Below, piece by piece: positions 1 through 9,719 of a stretch of 64,000 bases of DNA. Each line of letters starts with the position of its first letter. Position 1 is the stretch's first letter. This stretch comes from Ensifer adhaerens (GTDB lineage: Bacteria; Pseudomonadota; Alphaproteobacteria; Rhizobiales; Rhizobiaceae), in NCBI RefSeq assembly GCF_002940685.1, contig NZ_PNFP01000007.1, positions 62,001-126,000 of the forward strand, given 5' to 3'. Made by a program: the position numbers and the translations under genes. The notes under the pieces are model-generated. The model searched no databases. It was given only the letters and a program-made list of their open reading frames with translations, and was not told the origin of the DNA.

Positions 1-940
1 TGGCACGCGGAAGTCGTCGTGGTTCGGCGGCGGCGAGAGTTCGCATCACCGCGCCGTCGACAACGTCAGCTTCGACATCCGCCGCGGCGAATGCCTTGGC
101 CTTGTCGGTGAAAGCGGCTGCGGCAAGACGACCGTCAGCAAGATCCTGATGCGCGCGGTGACGCCCGACAGCGGTTCGGTGACCTTCGACAATGGCGAGG
201 GGCCGGTTGACGTGTTGAAGGTGCAGGGCGACGAGTTGCAGGCGATGCGCTCGAAGATCCAGATGGTGTTCCAGGACCCGGTCTCTTCGCTTTCGCCGCG
301 CATGACGGTCAAGAACATCCTGAGCGAGCCGCTGGAGATCCACGGTCGCGGTACGGCAAAGTCGCGTGTCGAGATGGTGCGCTCGCTGCTGCAGGCGGTC
401 GGGCTCGACCAGCGCTTCATCAACCGCTACCCGCACAGCTTTTCTGGCGGCCAGCGTCAGCGTATCGGCATTGCTCGCGCCTTGGCGCTGGTTCCGGAAC
501 TGTTGATCTGTGACGAGCCGGTCTCGGCACTCGACGTTTCCGTTCAGGCGCAGATCCTGAACCTTCTGAAGGACCTGCAGAAGGAGCTTGGGCTTACCTG
601 CCTGTTCATCTCGCACAACCTTGCCGTCGTCGACTACATGGCGGATCGCATTGCCGTCATGTGCGCGGGCCGCATTGTCGAGGTTGCGCCGCGCGAGGTG
701 CTGATGCGCAAGCCGGTACACCCCTATACCAAATCGCTGCTGGCGGCTGTACCTTACCCGGATCTGGACCGGCCGCTCGATTTCGACAGGTTGAAGGACA
801 GCGAAGGTTCCGACATGCGTCGTTGGGGCGCTCAGTTCCGCGAAGATGACGCCAGTGACGCGCTTACCCCTGCCGATCTCGGTGGCGATCATTTTGTGTT
901 GGCGCGTCGATCCGTGGATGCAAGGGAGTTGCGACCATGA
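1..940 (+). CDS. Peptide/oligosaccharide ABC transporter ATP-binding protein (5' end outside window)
   Basis: The reading frame is open from base 2, so the gene begins before the window; the first ATG at 149 is internal. It is the cytoplasmic ATPase of a family-5 (Opp/Dpp/Agp-like) importer. The frame shows Walker [10 protein letters not shown] near bases 107-133, the signature [16 protein letters not shown] near 437-484, Walker [13 protein letters not shown], the H-loop [10 protein letters not shown] and the C-terminal oligopeptide-transporter extension after [12 protein letters not shown]. Its stop overlaps the next gene's ATG by 4 bp (ATGA), so it is translationally coupled to the binding protein and two permeases that follow. 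It is probably the second half of a tandem ATPase or the second of two ATPases; the missing part is upstream. Confidence 0.93.
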   Translation, partial: GTRKSSWFGGGESSHHRAVDNVSFDIRRGECLGLVGESGCGKTTVSKILMRAVTPDSGSVTFDNGEGPVDVLKVQGDELQAMRSKIQMVFQDPVSSLSPRMTVKNILSEPLEIHGRGTAKSRVEMVRSLLQAVGLDQRFINRYPHSFSGGQRQRIGIARALALVPELLICDEPVSALDVSVQAQILNLLKDLQKELGLTCLFISHNLAVVDYMADRIAVMCAGRIVEVAPREVLMRKPVHPYTKSLLAAVPYPDLDRPLDFDRLKDSEGSDMRRWGAQFREDDASDALTPADLGGDHFVLARRSVDARELRP

Positions 941-2838
941 TCACCCGTCGAACTGTACTGGCATTGCTTGCAACCGTGGCTCTTCCAAGCCGGCTCTTTG
1001 CCGCTGCCGGCGAGCCGGCATTCCTGGAAACACTGATTGCCGACGGCAAGCTGCCGCCGCTTGCCGAGCGGCTGCCCAAGACGCCCCGCGTCATCAATGT
1101 CGCGGCGATGGGACGCAAGCCCGGCAAGTATGGCGGCGTCGTGCAGATGCTGATCGGCAGCGCCAAGGATATCCGGCTGATGACCGTCTATGGTTATGCC
1201 CGGCTGGTTGGCTTTGATGAAACGCTGAAACTCGAGGCGGACATCCTTGAAAGCTACGAAACCGTCGAGGATCGCATTTTCACCTTCCATCTGCGGGAAG
1301 GGCACAAATGGTCCGACGGAACGCCGCTGACGACCGAGGACTTCCGCTATTGCTGGGAGGACGTTCTCAACAATGAAAAGCTGAGCCCGGCCGGCATGCC
1401 GACGGCGCTCGTCATGGATGGCGAGACCGGCAAGTTCGAGGTCATCGACGAGCGCACCGTGCGTTATTCCTGGTCGACCCCCAATCCGGACTTCCTGCAG
1501 AAGCTGGCGGGGCCGCAGCCGCTGGTCGTGGCGATGCCTTCGGCCTATCTCAAGCAGTTCCATGAGAAGTACCAGGAAGAGGACAAGCTGAAAGCCCTCA
1601 TGAAGGAGGAGAGGGTTAAAAAGTGGAGCCAATTGCATATGCGCATGGCCCGCTCCTATCGTCCGGAGAATCCGGACCTGCCGACGCTGGACCCCTGGCG
1701 CAACACCACGCCACTGCCTGCCGAACAGTTCGTCTTCGAACGCAATCCGTATTATCACCGCGTCGATGAGAACGGGCTGCAACTGCCCTATATCGACAAG
1801 TTCGTGCTGAGCGTCAGCTCGTCTGCACTGATACCGGCAAAGACCGGTACCGGCGAAAGCGACCTGCAGGCAACGGGCATCGATTTTGTCGACTACACGT
1901 TCCTCAAGGACTCCGAAAAGCGGTATCCGGTAAAGGTGCTGCTCTGGAAGAAGACGCAAGGGTCGCGGTTGGCGCTCTTGCCCAATCTCAACTGCTCCGA
2001 TCCGGTCTGGCGACCGCTGCTGCAGGATGTGCGCGTTCGTCGCGCGCTGTCGCTTGCCATCGATCGCACCGAAATCAACAAGGCGGTTTTCTACGGGCTG
2101 ACCAAGGAGAGCGCCGATACGGTGCTGCCCGACAGCCCGCTCTTCCGTCCGGAATACGCCAATGCATGGGTTGCCCATGATCCCACCCAGGCGAATGCCC
2201 TGCTCGACGAGGTCGGGCTGACCAAGCGCGGCAGCGACGGCATCCGGATACTGCCCGACGGGCGGGCGGCGCAGATCGTCGTCGAGACGGCTGGCGAGAG
2301 CACGCTCGAGACGGACGTGCTGCAGCTCATCACTGACTACTGGCAGAAGATCGGCATATCCCTGTTCATCCGCACCTCGCAGCGCGATACGTTCCGCAGT
2401 CGCGCCGTCGGTGGTGAAATCATCATGTCGATGTGGTTCGGGATCGACAATGGCGTGCCCACGGCAGACATGAACCCGGGGCAACTGGCTCCGACGGCCG
2501 ACGACCAACTGCAATGGCCGGTCTGGGGGCTCAACTATCTTTCGCACGGAGAGATGGGCCAGGCGCCGGATCTGCCGGCGGCCGTCGAGCTGACGGAGCT
2601 GCTGCAGCGCTGGCGGCATTCGGCCGAAGACGCCGAGCGTGCCGAAATATGGGGGCGGATGCTGTCGATCTATACCGATCAGGTGTTCTCGATCGGGATT
2701 GTCAACGCATCGCTGCAGCCGATCCTTGTTGCCAAGAAGCTGGTGAATGTGCCGGAGACGGCGCTCTACGGCTTCGATCCCACGGCCTATTTCGGCGTCT
2801 ATAAACCCGATACCTTCTGGATCGAGCAGGAAGGCTGA
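937..2838 (+). CDS. Family-5 ABC transporter substrate-binding protein, 633 aa
   Basis: Periplasmic solute receptor of the SBP_bac_5 type. The N-terminus has a twin-arginine-like export signal ([10 protein letters not shown], cleavage probably after LFAAA). Family-type segments include the binding-protein body around [24 protein letters not shown] split over about residues 110-145, and [19 protein letters not shown] near residue 370. At 633 aa it is longer than typical dipeptide binding proteins (about 530 aa), a size seen in rhizobial alpha-galactoside/oligosaccharide binding proteins, so the ligand could be an oligosaccharide rather than a peptide. That is inference. The start overlaps the ATPase stop by 4 bp, and the first permease begins 1 bp after its own stop. 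Confidence 0.9.
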   Translation: MITRRTVLALLATVALPSRLFAAAGEPAFLETLIADGKLPPLAERLPKTPRVINVAAMGRKPGKYGGVVQMLIGSAKDIRLMTVYGYARLVGFDETLKLEADILESYETVEDRIFTFHLREGHKWSDGTPLTTEDFRYCWEDVLNNEKLSPAGMPTALVMDGETGKFEVIDERTVRYSWSTPNPDFLQKLAGPQPLVVAMPSAYLKQFHEKYQEEDKLKALMKEERVKKWSQLHMRMARSYRPENPDLPTLDPWRNTTPLPAEQFVFERNPYYHRVDENGLQLPYIDKFVLSVSSSALIPAKTGTGESDLQATGIDFVDYTFLKDSEKRYPVKVLLWKKTQGSRLALLPNLNCSDPVWRPLLQDVRVRRALSLAIDRTEINKAVFYGLTKESADTVLPDSPLFRPEYANAWVAHDPTQANALLDEVGLTKRGSDGIRILPDGRAAQIVVETAGESTLETDVLQLITDYWQKIGISLFIRTSQRDTFRSRAVGGEIIMSMWFGIDNGVPTADMNPGQLAPTADDQLQWPVWGLNYLSHGEMGQAPDLPAAVELTELLQRWRHSAEDAERAEIWGRMLSIYTDQVFSIGIVNASLQPILVAKKLVNVPETALYGFDPTAYFGVYKPDTFWIEQEG

Positions 2839-2839
2839 C

Positions 2840-3838
2840 ATGCTGCGTTATATTCTCTGGCGTATCGCGGCAATGGTTCCGACCTTGCTCATCATTTCCG
2901 CTCTTGTGTTCACCATCATTGAGTTGCCACCCGGCGATTATTTCGAAAGTTACATTGCCGAGATCAAGGCCCAGGGCGAAGGCGTCGACATGGAGCAGAT
3001 CGAGGCGCTCCGGAAGGAGTACGGCTTCGACCAGCCGGCGCTGCTGCGCTACGTCCATTGGGTCGGCGGCATGCTGCAGGGCGATTTCGGCTACTCCTTC
3101 GAATACGAACTGCCCGTCAGTGATGTCGTCGGTGACCGCCTGTGGCTGACGATCCTCGTCTCCTTCGTGACGATTATCTTCACCTGGCTGATCGCCTTTC
3201 CGATCGGCATTTATTCGGCAACCCACCAGTATAGCTGGGGCGACTATGGCCTGTCGCTGATCGGGCTGATCGGCATTGCCATCCCGAACTTCATGTTGGC
3301 GCTGATCCTCATGTACTTCGCCAATATCTGGTTCGGGATTTCGATCGGCCATCTGATGGACCAGAAGTACCTGGCAGAGCCAATGAGTTGGGCCAAGGCA
3401 AAATCGATCCTCGAACACATCTGGATCCCGGTCATCATCGTCGGTGCGGCCGGCACCGCCGGCATGATCCGGCGCCTGCGCGCCAACCTGCTCGACGAAT
3501 TGCAGAAGCAGTATGTGGTGACGGCGCGCGCCAAGGGGCTGTCGCCGATGCGCACCCTGGTGAAATATCCGCTGCGCATGGCGCTGAACTTCTTCATCTC
3601 GGATATCGGGTCGATCCTGCCGGCGATCATTTCAGGCGCTGAAATCACCGCCATCGTGCTTTCGCTCGAAACGACCGGCCCGATGTTGATCAAGGCGCTG
3701 CAGAGCCAGGACATGTATCTTGCCGGGTCCTTCCTGATGTTCCTGGCCTTCCTCACCGTGATCGGCGTGCTGATTTCCGATATCGCGCTCGCCATTCTCG
3801 ATCCCCGAATTCGGCTGCAAGGCAGGAGCACCAAGTGA
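2840..3838 (+). CDS. ABC transporter permease (DppB/OppB type), 332 aa
   Basis: Inner-membrane permease subunit. I place the start at ATG 2840 because the product then begins MLRYILWRIAAMVPTLL, the standard first transmembrane segment of DppB-type permeases; upstream in-frame codons overlap the preceding gene. It has the usual large periplasmic loop after TM1 (about residues 30-95), and a cytoplasmic EAA-like coupling loop around LDELQKQYVVTARAKGLSP (about residues 218-236) for docking on the ATPase. The TGA stop overlaps the next gene's GTG start (GTGA). It works with the partner permease at 3835. Confidence 0.92.
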   Translation: MLRYILWRIAAMVPTLLIISALVFTIIELPPGDYFESYIAEIKAQGEGVDMEQIEALRKEYGFDQPALLRYVHWVGGMLQGDFGYSFEYELPVSDVVGDRLWLTILVSFVTIIFTWLIAFPIGIYSATHQYSWGDYGLSLIGLIGIAIPNFMLALILMYFANIWFGISIGHLMDQKYLAEPMSWAKAKSILEHIWIPVIIVGAAGTAGMIRRLRANLLDELQKQYVVTARAKGLSPMRTLVKYPLRMALNFFISDIGSILPAIISGAEITAIVLSLETTGPMLIKALQSQDMYLAGSFLMFLAFLTVIGVLISDIALAILDPRIRLQGRSTK

Positions 3839-5010
3839 CGTCATTTCTCCCGGCGCCCGGCGAGCCCCTGCCGCACTACGTATCGACAGCCCCGTTCGAT
3901 CCCTATTCCGTCGAGGCGATGACGGACGAGCAGGTCCGCGTCAATCAGGCGTCCCAGCTGCGTCTGATGTGGTGGAAGTTCCGCCGCCATCGGCTCGCGC
4001 TTGTGTCGGGCATCTTCCTTGCCGCGCTCTACCTGATGATCCTCATCTGCGAGTTCCTGGCGCCCTACAACCTGCACACCCGCAACATGGATTTCATCTA
4101 TGCGCCGCCGCAGGCGGTGCATTTCTTCCATGAGGGCAGTTTTGTCGGGCCGTTCGTCTACGGCCGAACGATGACGCTCGATATGGATACGCTGAAGCGC
4201 AACTATGCCGACGACGTCACGGATGTGCAGCGGCTTCGCTTCTTCTGCCGCGGCGACAGCTATCGCTTCTGGGGGCTGTTCGAAAGCAACGTGCACCTCG
4301 TCTGCCCGGCCAAGGACGGCCAGGCCTTCTTCCTCGGAACGGACCGCCTCGGCCGCGACGTGCTGTCGCGCATCATCTATGGCGCGCGCATTTCGCTGAC
4401 GATCGGTCTGCTCGGCATCACCGTCAGCTTCGTGCTCGGTATCGTCATCGGCGGCCTTGCCGGCTATCACGGCGGCGTCTTCGATCTGATCGTCCAGCGC
4501 GTCATCGAGGTGCTGCAGTCGATCCCGAGCATTCCGCTCTGGCTGTCGCTGGCGGCGATCATGCCGGCGACCTGGAGTCCGATCCTCATCTATCTGGCGA
4601 TCACCATCATCCTCGGTCTGCTCGATTGGACCGGTCTTGCGCGCGCCGTGCGCTCGAAGCTGCTGGCCTTGCGCGAGGAGGACTATGTGCTTGCGGCCCA
4701 GCTGATGGGCGCAAAGAGCAGCCGCATCATCGGCCGGCATCTCGTCCCCGGCTTCATGTCGCACCTGATTGCCACCGCGACCATCTCGATCCCGGGCATG
4801 ATCCTCGGCGAGACGGCGCTCAGCTTCCTCGGCCTCGGTCTCAGGCCGCCCATCACCAGCTGGGGTATTCTGCTGACGGAGGCAAAAAGCGTCAGCGTCA
4901 TTGCCTTCTATCCCTGGCTCCTATTTCCCACAATTCCGGTCATTCTTGTGATTTTGGCGTTCAACTTCTTGGGAGATGGGTTGCGTGACGCGGCCGATCC
5001 CTACAAATGA
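3835..5010 (+). CDS. ABC transporter permease (DppC/OppC type), 391 aa
   Basis: Second inner-membrane permease of the importer. It starts at GTG 3835, overlapping the previous stop by 4 bp. The N-terminal domain has one membrane segment (LALVSGIFLAALYLMILI, about residues 54-71). A soluble periplasmic insertion of roughly 90 residues follows, then the conserved FFLGTDRLGRDVLSRIIYGARIS motif, split near residues 162-184, and five further membrane segments. The coupling loop is ALREEDYVLAAQLMGAKSS. The long insertion and the large binding protein are shared with the oligosaccharide-type subset of this transporter family. It is the last gene of the operon; 70 bp separate it from the first glycosyltransferase. 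Confidence 0.92.
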   Translation: MTSFLPAPGEPLPHYVSTAPFDPYSVEAMTDEQVRVNQASQLRLMWWKFRRHRLALVSGIFLAALYLMILICEFLAPYNLHTRNMDFIYAPPQAVHFFHEGSFVGPFVYGRTMTLDMDTLKRNYADDVTDVQRLRFFCRGDSYRFWGLFESNVHLVCPAKDGQAFFLGTDRLGRDVLSRIIYGARISLTIGLLGITVSFVLGIVIGGLAGYHGGVFDLIVQRVIEVLQSIPSIPLWLSLAAIMPATWSPILIYLAITIILGLLDWTGLARAVRSKLLALREEDYVLAAQLMGAKSSRIIGRHLVPGFMSHLIATATISIPGMILGETALSFLGLGLRPPITSWGILLTEAKSVSVIAFYPWLLFPTIPVILVILAFNFLGDGLRDAADPYK

Positions 5011-5080
5011 AGCCCGGTTTGACGCAGCCGTACTGCCAGCGTGAAACGGTTCATCGTACCCTGAGCGAAAGGTTTCTTGC

Positions 5081-6298
5081 ATGATGCGGCGTTTCGAAGA
5101 TGCCCGGATCCTCATGTATAGCCATGACACGTTCGGGCTCGGACACCTGAGGCGTTGTCGCACGATCGCGCATTCGCTGGTGGAAGACTATCGGGGTCTG
5201 AACATCCTGATCATTTCCGGCGCGACGATCGCGGGCGCCTTCGACTACCGCGCGCGCGTGGATTTCGTGAAGATCCCGAGCGTCATCAAGCTGCACAATG
5301 GCGACTATACCTCGCTCGATCGCCACATCGAACTCGACGAGACCTTGAAGATGCGCCAGGCGATCATTCGCCATACGGCCGAGACGTTCAAACCCGACAT
5401 CTTCATCGTCGACAAGGAGCCGATGGGGCTGCGCGGCGAGGTCGAGGAGACGCTTACCTACCTGAAAGCGCACGGCACGACGCTGGTCCTCGGCCTGCGC
5501 GAAGTCATGGATGCGCCGCACCTTCTGGAGGCGGAGTGGAAGCGGCGCGACACCATGCGCAAGATCGAGCAGTATTACGACACGATCTGGGTCTATGGCC
5601 CGCCGGATTTCTACGACCCTCTGACCGAACTCGACGTGCCGCCGGCCGTGCGGGAACGGATGAACTTCGTCGGCTTCCTGCAGCGCAGCGTCCCGCGCGC
5701 GGAATTGCCGGGCCACAAGCCTGAGGGAGACTACATCCTCGTCACCACGGGCGGCGGCGGCGACGGAGCCGACCTCATCCACGACGTCATTCACGCCTAT
5801 CAGGAAGACCCTGAGCTTACCCACAAGGCACTGATCGTGCTCGGCCCCTACATGCCGGTCAAGAAGCGGGAGAAGCTGATCCGCAAGGGCAGCAAGATCC
5901 CCTATATCAAGGTGATCGAGTTCGACAACCGCATGGAGGAACTCATTGCCGGCGCGAAAGGCGTTGTCGCGATGGGCGGCTACAACACCTATTGCGAAAT
6001 TCTCTCCTTCGACAAGCCGGCGCTGATCGTGCCGCGCATCCAGCCGCGCGAGGAGCAGCTGATCCGCGCGCGCCGTGCCGCCGAGCTGGGCTTGGTCGAG
6101 ATGCTGCTGCCGAACGAAGCGGAGGATCCGCTGCGGCTGGCGGCGGCGCTCAAGGCGCTGCCCTATCGCGCGCCACCGTCGAAGAGCAGCGCCAACGGCC
6201 TGCGGCTGGAAGGTCTTGTGCATATCTCCGAAATCGTCAGCAGATGGCTGCAACGATCATCCGGCGACCATCTGAACATCGTGAAGAAATCGAGCTGA
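5081..6298 (+). CDS. GT-B glycosyltransferase-like protein (COG4671/GT28-like), 405 aa
   Basis: Predicted sugar transferase with two Rossmann domains. The N-terminal half starts ARILMYSHDTFGLGHLRR, the glycine/histidine-rich loop of MurG-like (GT28) enzymes. The C-terminal half has the glycine-rich VTTGGGGDGADL and the nucleotide-sugar-binding block GGYNTYCEILSFDKPALIVPR (about residues 304-325). An AAAGG-like ribosome site lies about 9 bp upstream. It is the first gene of a three-transferase operon; the next gene starts 4 bp after its stop. The gene at 7547 is a diverged member of the same family (GLGH/GIGH loop, GYNT block). Substrate is unknown; polysaccharide repeat-unit assembly is inferred from context. 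Confidence 0.8.
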   Translation: MMRRFEDARILMYSHDTFGLGHLRRCRTIAHSLVEDYRGLNILIISGATIAGAFDYRARVDFVKIPSVIKLHNGDYTSLDRHIELDETLKMRQAIIRHTAETFKPDIFIVDKEPMGLRGEVEETLTYLKAHGTTLVLGLREVMDAPHLLEAEWKRRDTMRKIEQYYDTIWVYGPPDFYDPLTELDVPPAVRERMNFVGFLQRSVPRAELPGHKPEGDYILVTTGGGGDGADLIHDVIHAYQEDPELTHKALIVLGPYMPVKKREKLIRKGSKIPYIKVIEFDNRMEELIAGAKGVVAMGGYNTYCEILSFDKPALIVPRIQPREEQLIRARRAAELGLVEMLLPNEAEDPLRLAAALKALPYRAPPSKSSANGLRLEGLVHISEIVSRWLQRSSGDHLNIVKKSS

Positions 6299-6302
6299 AG
6301 CA

Positions 6303-7547
6303 TTGCCGACAGACCGCAAGATTGCAGTCGTGCTGAAGGGCTACCCGCGTCTTTCGGAAACATTCATCGCCCAGGAACTGCTTGGCCTCGAGCGCGCCGG
6401 GATCGAACTCGTCCTGATCTCGCTGCGGCGTCCGACGGACGGCAAGCGCCATCCGGTCCATGACGAAATCCGCGCCGACGTCCATTACCTGCCGGAATAC
6501 CTGCACGAGGAACCGCTAAGGGTCTTGCACAGCCTTGTGCGCTGCCTGCCGAAACCTGGTTTCTGGCGCGCCCTCGGCCTGTTCCTCAAGGATCTGCCCC
6601 GCGATTTCAGCCGCAACCGTTTTCGCCGGCTCGGCCAGGCGCTGGTGCTCGCCGCCGAATGGCCGGGGGAGCCTCGCTGGCTGCACGCCCATTTCATCCA
6701 TACCCCCGCCTCGGTGACGGCCTATGCCAGCGTGATCGCCGGCACGCCCTGGACCTGTTCGGCCCATGCGAAGGACATCTGGACCTCGCCCGACTGGGAG
6801 CTTTCCGAAAAGCTCGGCCTTGCGCGCTGGACCGTGACCTGTACGCGCATGGGTTACGAACATCTCCGCAGCCTTGCGAGCGACAAGACGAGGGTTCACC
6901 TGAGCTATCATGGCCTCGACCTCGATCGCTTCCCGTGCTTCGACGGCACGCATTCAGACCGAACGGGTTCCGATCCGGCGGACCCCGCCCGCATCGTCAG
7001 TGTCGGCCGTGCGGTGGGCAAGAAGGGCTACGACGTGTTGCTGAGGGCGCTCGCCCGGCTTCCGGCCGACCTCCACTGGCAGTTCGAGCATATTGGTGCG
7101 GGCGAATTGACGGGGCAGTTGAAAACCCTGGCAAAAGAGCTCGGTATCGCGGACCGCGTCCTGTGGAAGGGCGCGCTCGACCAGACCGACGTGCTTGCGC
7201 ACTATCGGGCAAGCGACGTCTTCGCGCTCGCCTGCCGGATCACCGCGGACGGCGACCGGGACGGGTTGCCGAACGTGCTCGTCGAAGCGTCGAGCCAGCG
7301 GCTGGCCTGTGTCTCGACCGCCATATCCGGCGTGCCGGAACTTCTCGAAGATGGCGAAAACGGTCGCGTCGTTCCGTCCGAGGACCCTGAGGCGCTTGCG
7401 ATCGCGCTTGAGGAGCTGATCCGCAACCCAGGCCTTCGCCACCGGTTCGGCGACGCTGCGGAGCGCAAGGTCCGCGGGCAGTTCGACCACCATACCAGCA
7501 TCGAACAACTCGCCGGCCTCTTTGCCAGCGAATGGAGCGCCGCCTGA
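6303..7547 (+). CDS. Family GT4 glycosyltransferase, 414 aa
   Basis: Retaining GT-B sugar transferase in the cytoplasm. It begins at TTG 6303, 4 bp after the previous stop, with MPTDRKIAVVLKGYPRLSETFIAQEL, cut here at the SETF acceptor-loop motif typical of GT4 enzymes. The C-terminal domain has RIVSVGRAVGKKGYDVLLRA and the EX7E region around LPNVLVEASSQRLACVSTAISGVPELLEDGENG, quoted in parts near residues 324-357. The H in PWTCSAHAKDIW fits the conserved GT4 histidine. The TGA overlaps the ATG of the next gene (TGATG), indicating translational coupling. Donor and acceptor are not predictable. Confidence 0.87.
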   Translation: MPTDRKIAVVLKGYPRLSETFIAQELLGLERAGIELVLISLRRPTDGKRHPVHDEIRADVHYLPEYLHEEPLRVLHSLVRCLPKPGFWRALGLFLKDLPRDFSRNRFRRLGQALVLAAEWPGEPRWLHAHFIHTPASVTAYASVIAGTPWTCSAHAKDIWTSPDWELSEKLGLARWTVTCTRMGYEHLRSLASDKTRVHLSYHGLDLDRFPCFDGTHSDRTGSDPADPARIVSVGRAVGKKGYDVLLRALARLPADLHWQFEHIGAGELTGQLKTLAKELGIADRVLWKGALDQTDVLAHYRASDVFALACRITADGDRDGLPNVLVEASSQRLACVSTAISGVPELLEDGENGRVVPSEDPEALAIALEELIRNPGLRHRFGDAAERKVRGQFDHHTSIEQLAGLFASEWSAA

Positions 7548-8683
7548 TGCGTGCACGTCGCGTTTTCTTCTACGTACAGCACCTGCTCGGCATCGGCCAT
7601 CTCGCGCGCGCAAGCCGGATCGCGAGCGCATTGGCGGCCAAAGGCTATGACGTGACCGTCGTGACGGGCGGCAGCCCGGTGCCCGGGTTCCCGGCAAGCG
7701 ATGTGAAACACGTGGCCTTGCCGCCGGTGCTGGCTGGCGACAAGGGGTTTACCGGACTTGCCGATGGCGAGGGAAACCCGGTCAGCGAGGCTTTCAAGCA
7801 AAAGCGCCGGAATCTCCTGATCGAGGCATTCCTTGCCTGCAAACCTGACATCGTCATCTTCGAGGCTTTTCCCTTCGGTCGCCGCCAGATGCGTTTCGAA
7901 CTGATGCCCCTGCTGGAGGTGATCGAGAAGCAGGATCCGCGGCCTCTCGTCGCCGCGTCGCTGCGCGATATCCTGCAGGAGCGGACGAAGCCCGGGCGCG
8001 CCGAGGAAACCCTCGATGTGGTCAGGGCGCATTTCGACCTCGTGCTCGTGCATGGCGATCCTGCTTTTGCGCGGCTTGAGGAGACCTATCCCTATACAGC
8101 GGAGATCGAAGACAAGATCGTCTATACCGGTCTTGTGGCCGGCCATGCCCCTGAGCCTCCGGCTGAAAGGTTCGACGTTCTTGTTTCGGCCGGCGGCGGC
8201 GCGGTCGGCAAGGAGCTGATCGGCGCTGCGTTGCAGGCGGCCGGGCTGCTGGCGAGCGACCTTAAATGGTGCCTGATCACCGGGCCGAACCTGCCGCAGG
8301 ACGACTATGAGGGCTTTGCTGCCGCAGCGCCGGCAAACGTGCAGCTGTTCCGTTTTCGCAAGGATTTCGCGAGCCTGCTGTCGGGCGCACGGCTCTCTGT
8401 CTCCCAGGCCGGCTACAACACCGTCTGCGACATCTTCCGCGCCGGCTGTGCGTCGCTGCTCATCCCCTTCGTCGCAGGTGGCGAGACGGAACAGTCGACC
8501 CGCGCGGCAAGGCTTGAAAAGCTCGGCCTTGCCGGAGTTCTGCCCGAGGCGGAGGTGACGCCGGAGCGGCTGGCGCGCGATATCGAGGCGATGCTTGAGC
8601 GGCCGAAACCGGACATTCCGCCGCTCGATCTCGACGGTGCGATGAAGACGGCCGAAATCCTCGATCGCCACGCGTGCGCTTGA
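7547..8683 (+). CDS. GT-B glycosyltransferase-like protein, paralogous type to 5081, 378 aa
   Basis: I choose ATG 7547, which shares bases with the previous stop (TGATG), rather than the upstream ATG 7532. From there the protein reads MRARRVFFYVQHLLGIGHLARASR, whose GIGH loop matches the GLGH loop of the 5081 product. The C-terminal domain contains VLVSAGGGAVGKELI and SQAGYNTVCDIFRAGCASLL followed by an E-T-E-Q segment, as in MurG-like UDP-sugar transferases. It is the last gene of the three-transferase operon and is convergent with the methyltransferase at 8742. Function beyond sugar transfer is unknown. Confidence 0.8.
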   Translation: MRARRVFFYVQHLLGIGHLARASRIASALAAKGYDVTVVTGGSPVPGFPASDVKHVALPPVLAGDKGFTGLADGEGNPVSEAFKQKRRNLLIEAFLACKPDIVIFEAFPFGRRQMRFELMPLLEVIEKQDPRPLVAASLRDILQERTKPGRAEETLDVVRAHFDLVLVHGDPAFARLEETYPYTAEIEDKIVYTGLVAGHAPEPPAERFDVLVSAGGGAVGKELIGAALQAAGLLASDLKWCLITGPNLPQDDYEGFAAAAPANVQLFRFRKDFASLLSGARLSVSQAGYNTVCDIFRAGCASLLIPFVAGGETEQSTRAARLEKLGLAGVLPEAEVTPERLARDIEAMLERPKPDIPPLDLDGAMKTAEILDRHACA

Positions 8684-8720
8684 AACTGCGCCGCGAGCGG
8701 CGGGGAAGAGAGCCTCAAAT

Positions 8721-8745
8721 GGGCCCGATCAGGGGGCCCGATCAG
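8721..8745. repeat. Short tandem direct repeat between convergent genes
   Basis: The 12-mer GGGCCCGATCAG occurs at 8721-8732 and again at 8734-8745. Since GGGCCC is self-complementary, the two copies can also pair as a hairpin between the converging stops of the genes at 7547 and 8742. It may act as a weak bidirectional terminator; no T-run follows. Confidence 0.45.
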
Positions 8746-9416
8746 ATCGTGCCGATCAGCATGAAGCGGGTATATTTTTTGGTCGGCAGCGCCCCGGCGA
8801 ATTCGACGGTCGTCAACGCTGCCTGCTTGGCGAATTCGTCGACCGAGGCGACGCAGTTGATATGGGTCGGCTCGCTGAAATAATCGTTGGACTGCAGCAG
8901 CACCCGCGTTCCGGCCGGAATGCGATCGCGCCACGCCTTGAGGTCCGCGATATGCTCGCAGCTCGTGTTGATCACCAGGTCCGCCGCCAGCGCCGCGTAA
9001 TCGATCGCATACATGTCGGCGGTCACGGCACGGAATTTTTCCGGGAAGGCGGCGTTCAGCGTCCGCGCAACGGCTTCGACGTCCGCGTCGATGTCGAAGC
9101 TGTCGACGGCGGCCACGTCGAAGCGCCGGTCTTCCAAGAGCATGGCGCCGAGGATGCCGTACCAGCCGCCGAGGATGGCAATCCTGCCGTAGGAGGGGCC
9201 GGCCACCTCAAAGAGCGTATCGCGCGCCCAGACCTTGCAGGCGACCTGCTTGTGATTGAAGGCATTGGCGATATGGGCGTCGGGGTGCTTGGCAATCACC
9301 CGGCCGATCCCTTCGATCAGCGGACTGCGCGTGTAGGTGGCTATACCACGCGTCAGATCAAAGGCATGCTCGTACCAATCGCTGGTTTGGCAGGGGTGGT
9401 GGCTGGTGTGTTTCAT
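8742..9416 (-). CDS. Putative class I SAM-dependent methyltransferase, 224 aa
   Basis: I start it at ATG 9416 (MKHTSHHPCQTSDWYEHAFD), because the extension to 9620 reads like non-coding sequence. A glycine-rich strand-loop AILGGWYGILG (about residues 80-90) is followed by an acidic turn DVAAVDSFDIDAD. This is the motif I / motif II arrangement of Rossmann methyltransferases. Later NTSCEHIADLKAWRDRI resembles the catalytic-side loop. It lies alone on the minus strand between two plus-strand polysaccharide operons. The family assignment rests on weak motifs; a different Rossmann enzyme is possible. Confidence 0.62.
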   Translation of the reverse strand: MKHTSHHPCQTSDWYEHAFDLTRGIATYTRSPLIEGIGRVIAKHPDAHIANAFNHKQVACKVWARDTLFEVAGPSYGRIAILGGWYGILGAMLLEDRRFDVAAVDSFDIDADVEAVARTLNAAFPEKFRAVTADMYAIDYAALAADLVINTSCEHIADLKAWRDRIPAGTRVLLQSNDYFSEPTHINCVASVDEFAKQAALTTVEFAGALPTKKYTRFMLIGTI

Positions 9417-9719
9417 GCCGTCGTTGTAAGCTGCGCACCGAGCGAGTGCAATAACGGCGTGTGCTTTCGGGAGCGTCGACCTCTGCCGGTTGACGACAAG
9501 GCCGCCTGTTGGAAACCGCGTCCATTGCAGATTTCCCTCGCACCTGCATAATCGATCAACCGGATTCGGCGCCGGGCGGAATATGCAGGCGTGCCTCCAC
9601 GAGCGCGTGCCACAAGGCACCCATCCGGAGGCGTCGCCGAAGAGTGATGCGTGCTGGGGTCATATGGCACCCAGCCCGCCAGCAGCAGTCGTGTTCAATA
9701 GGGTCCTATCGCCAGTAAC
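9417..9719. other. Intergenic region between divergent genes
   Basis: This 303-bp stretch separates the minus-strand methyltransferase from the plus-strand pseudo-ABC gene and must hold both promoters. Several short overlapping frames exist in it, but none has a convincing ribosome site or family motif. I see no repeat or RNA gene in it. Confidence 0.5.

Noticed and set aside
889-2841. 650-codon open frame on the minus strand opposite the binding-protein gene
   Set aside because: It is the antisense shadow of the 937-2838 gene, typical of high-GC third-position bias; no family motifs and Arg/His-rich composition.
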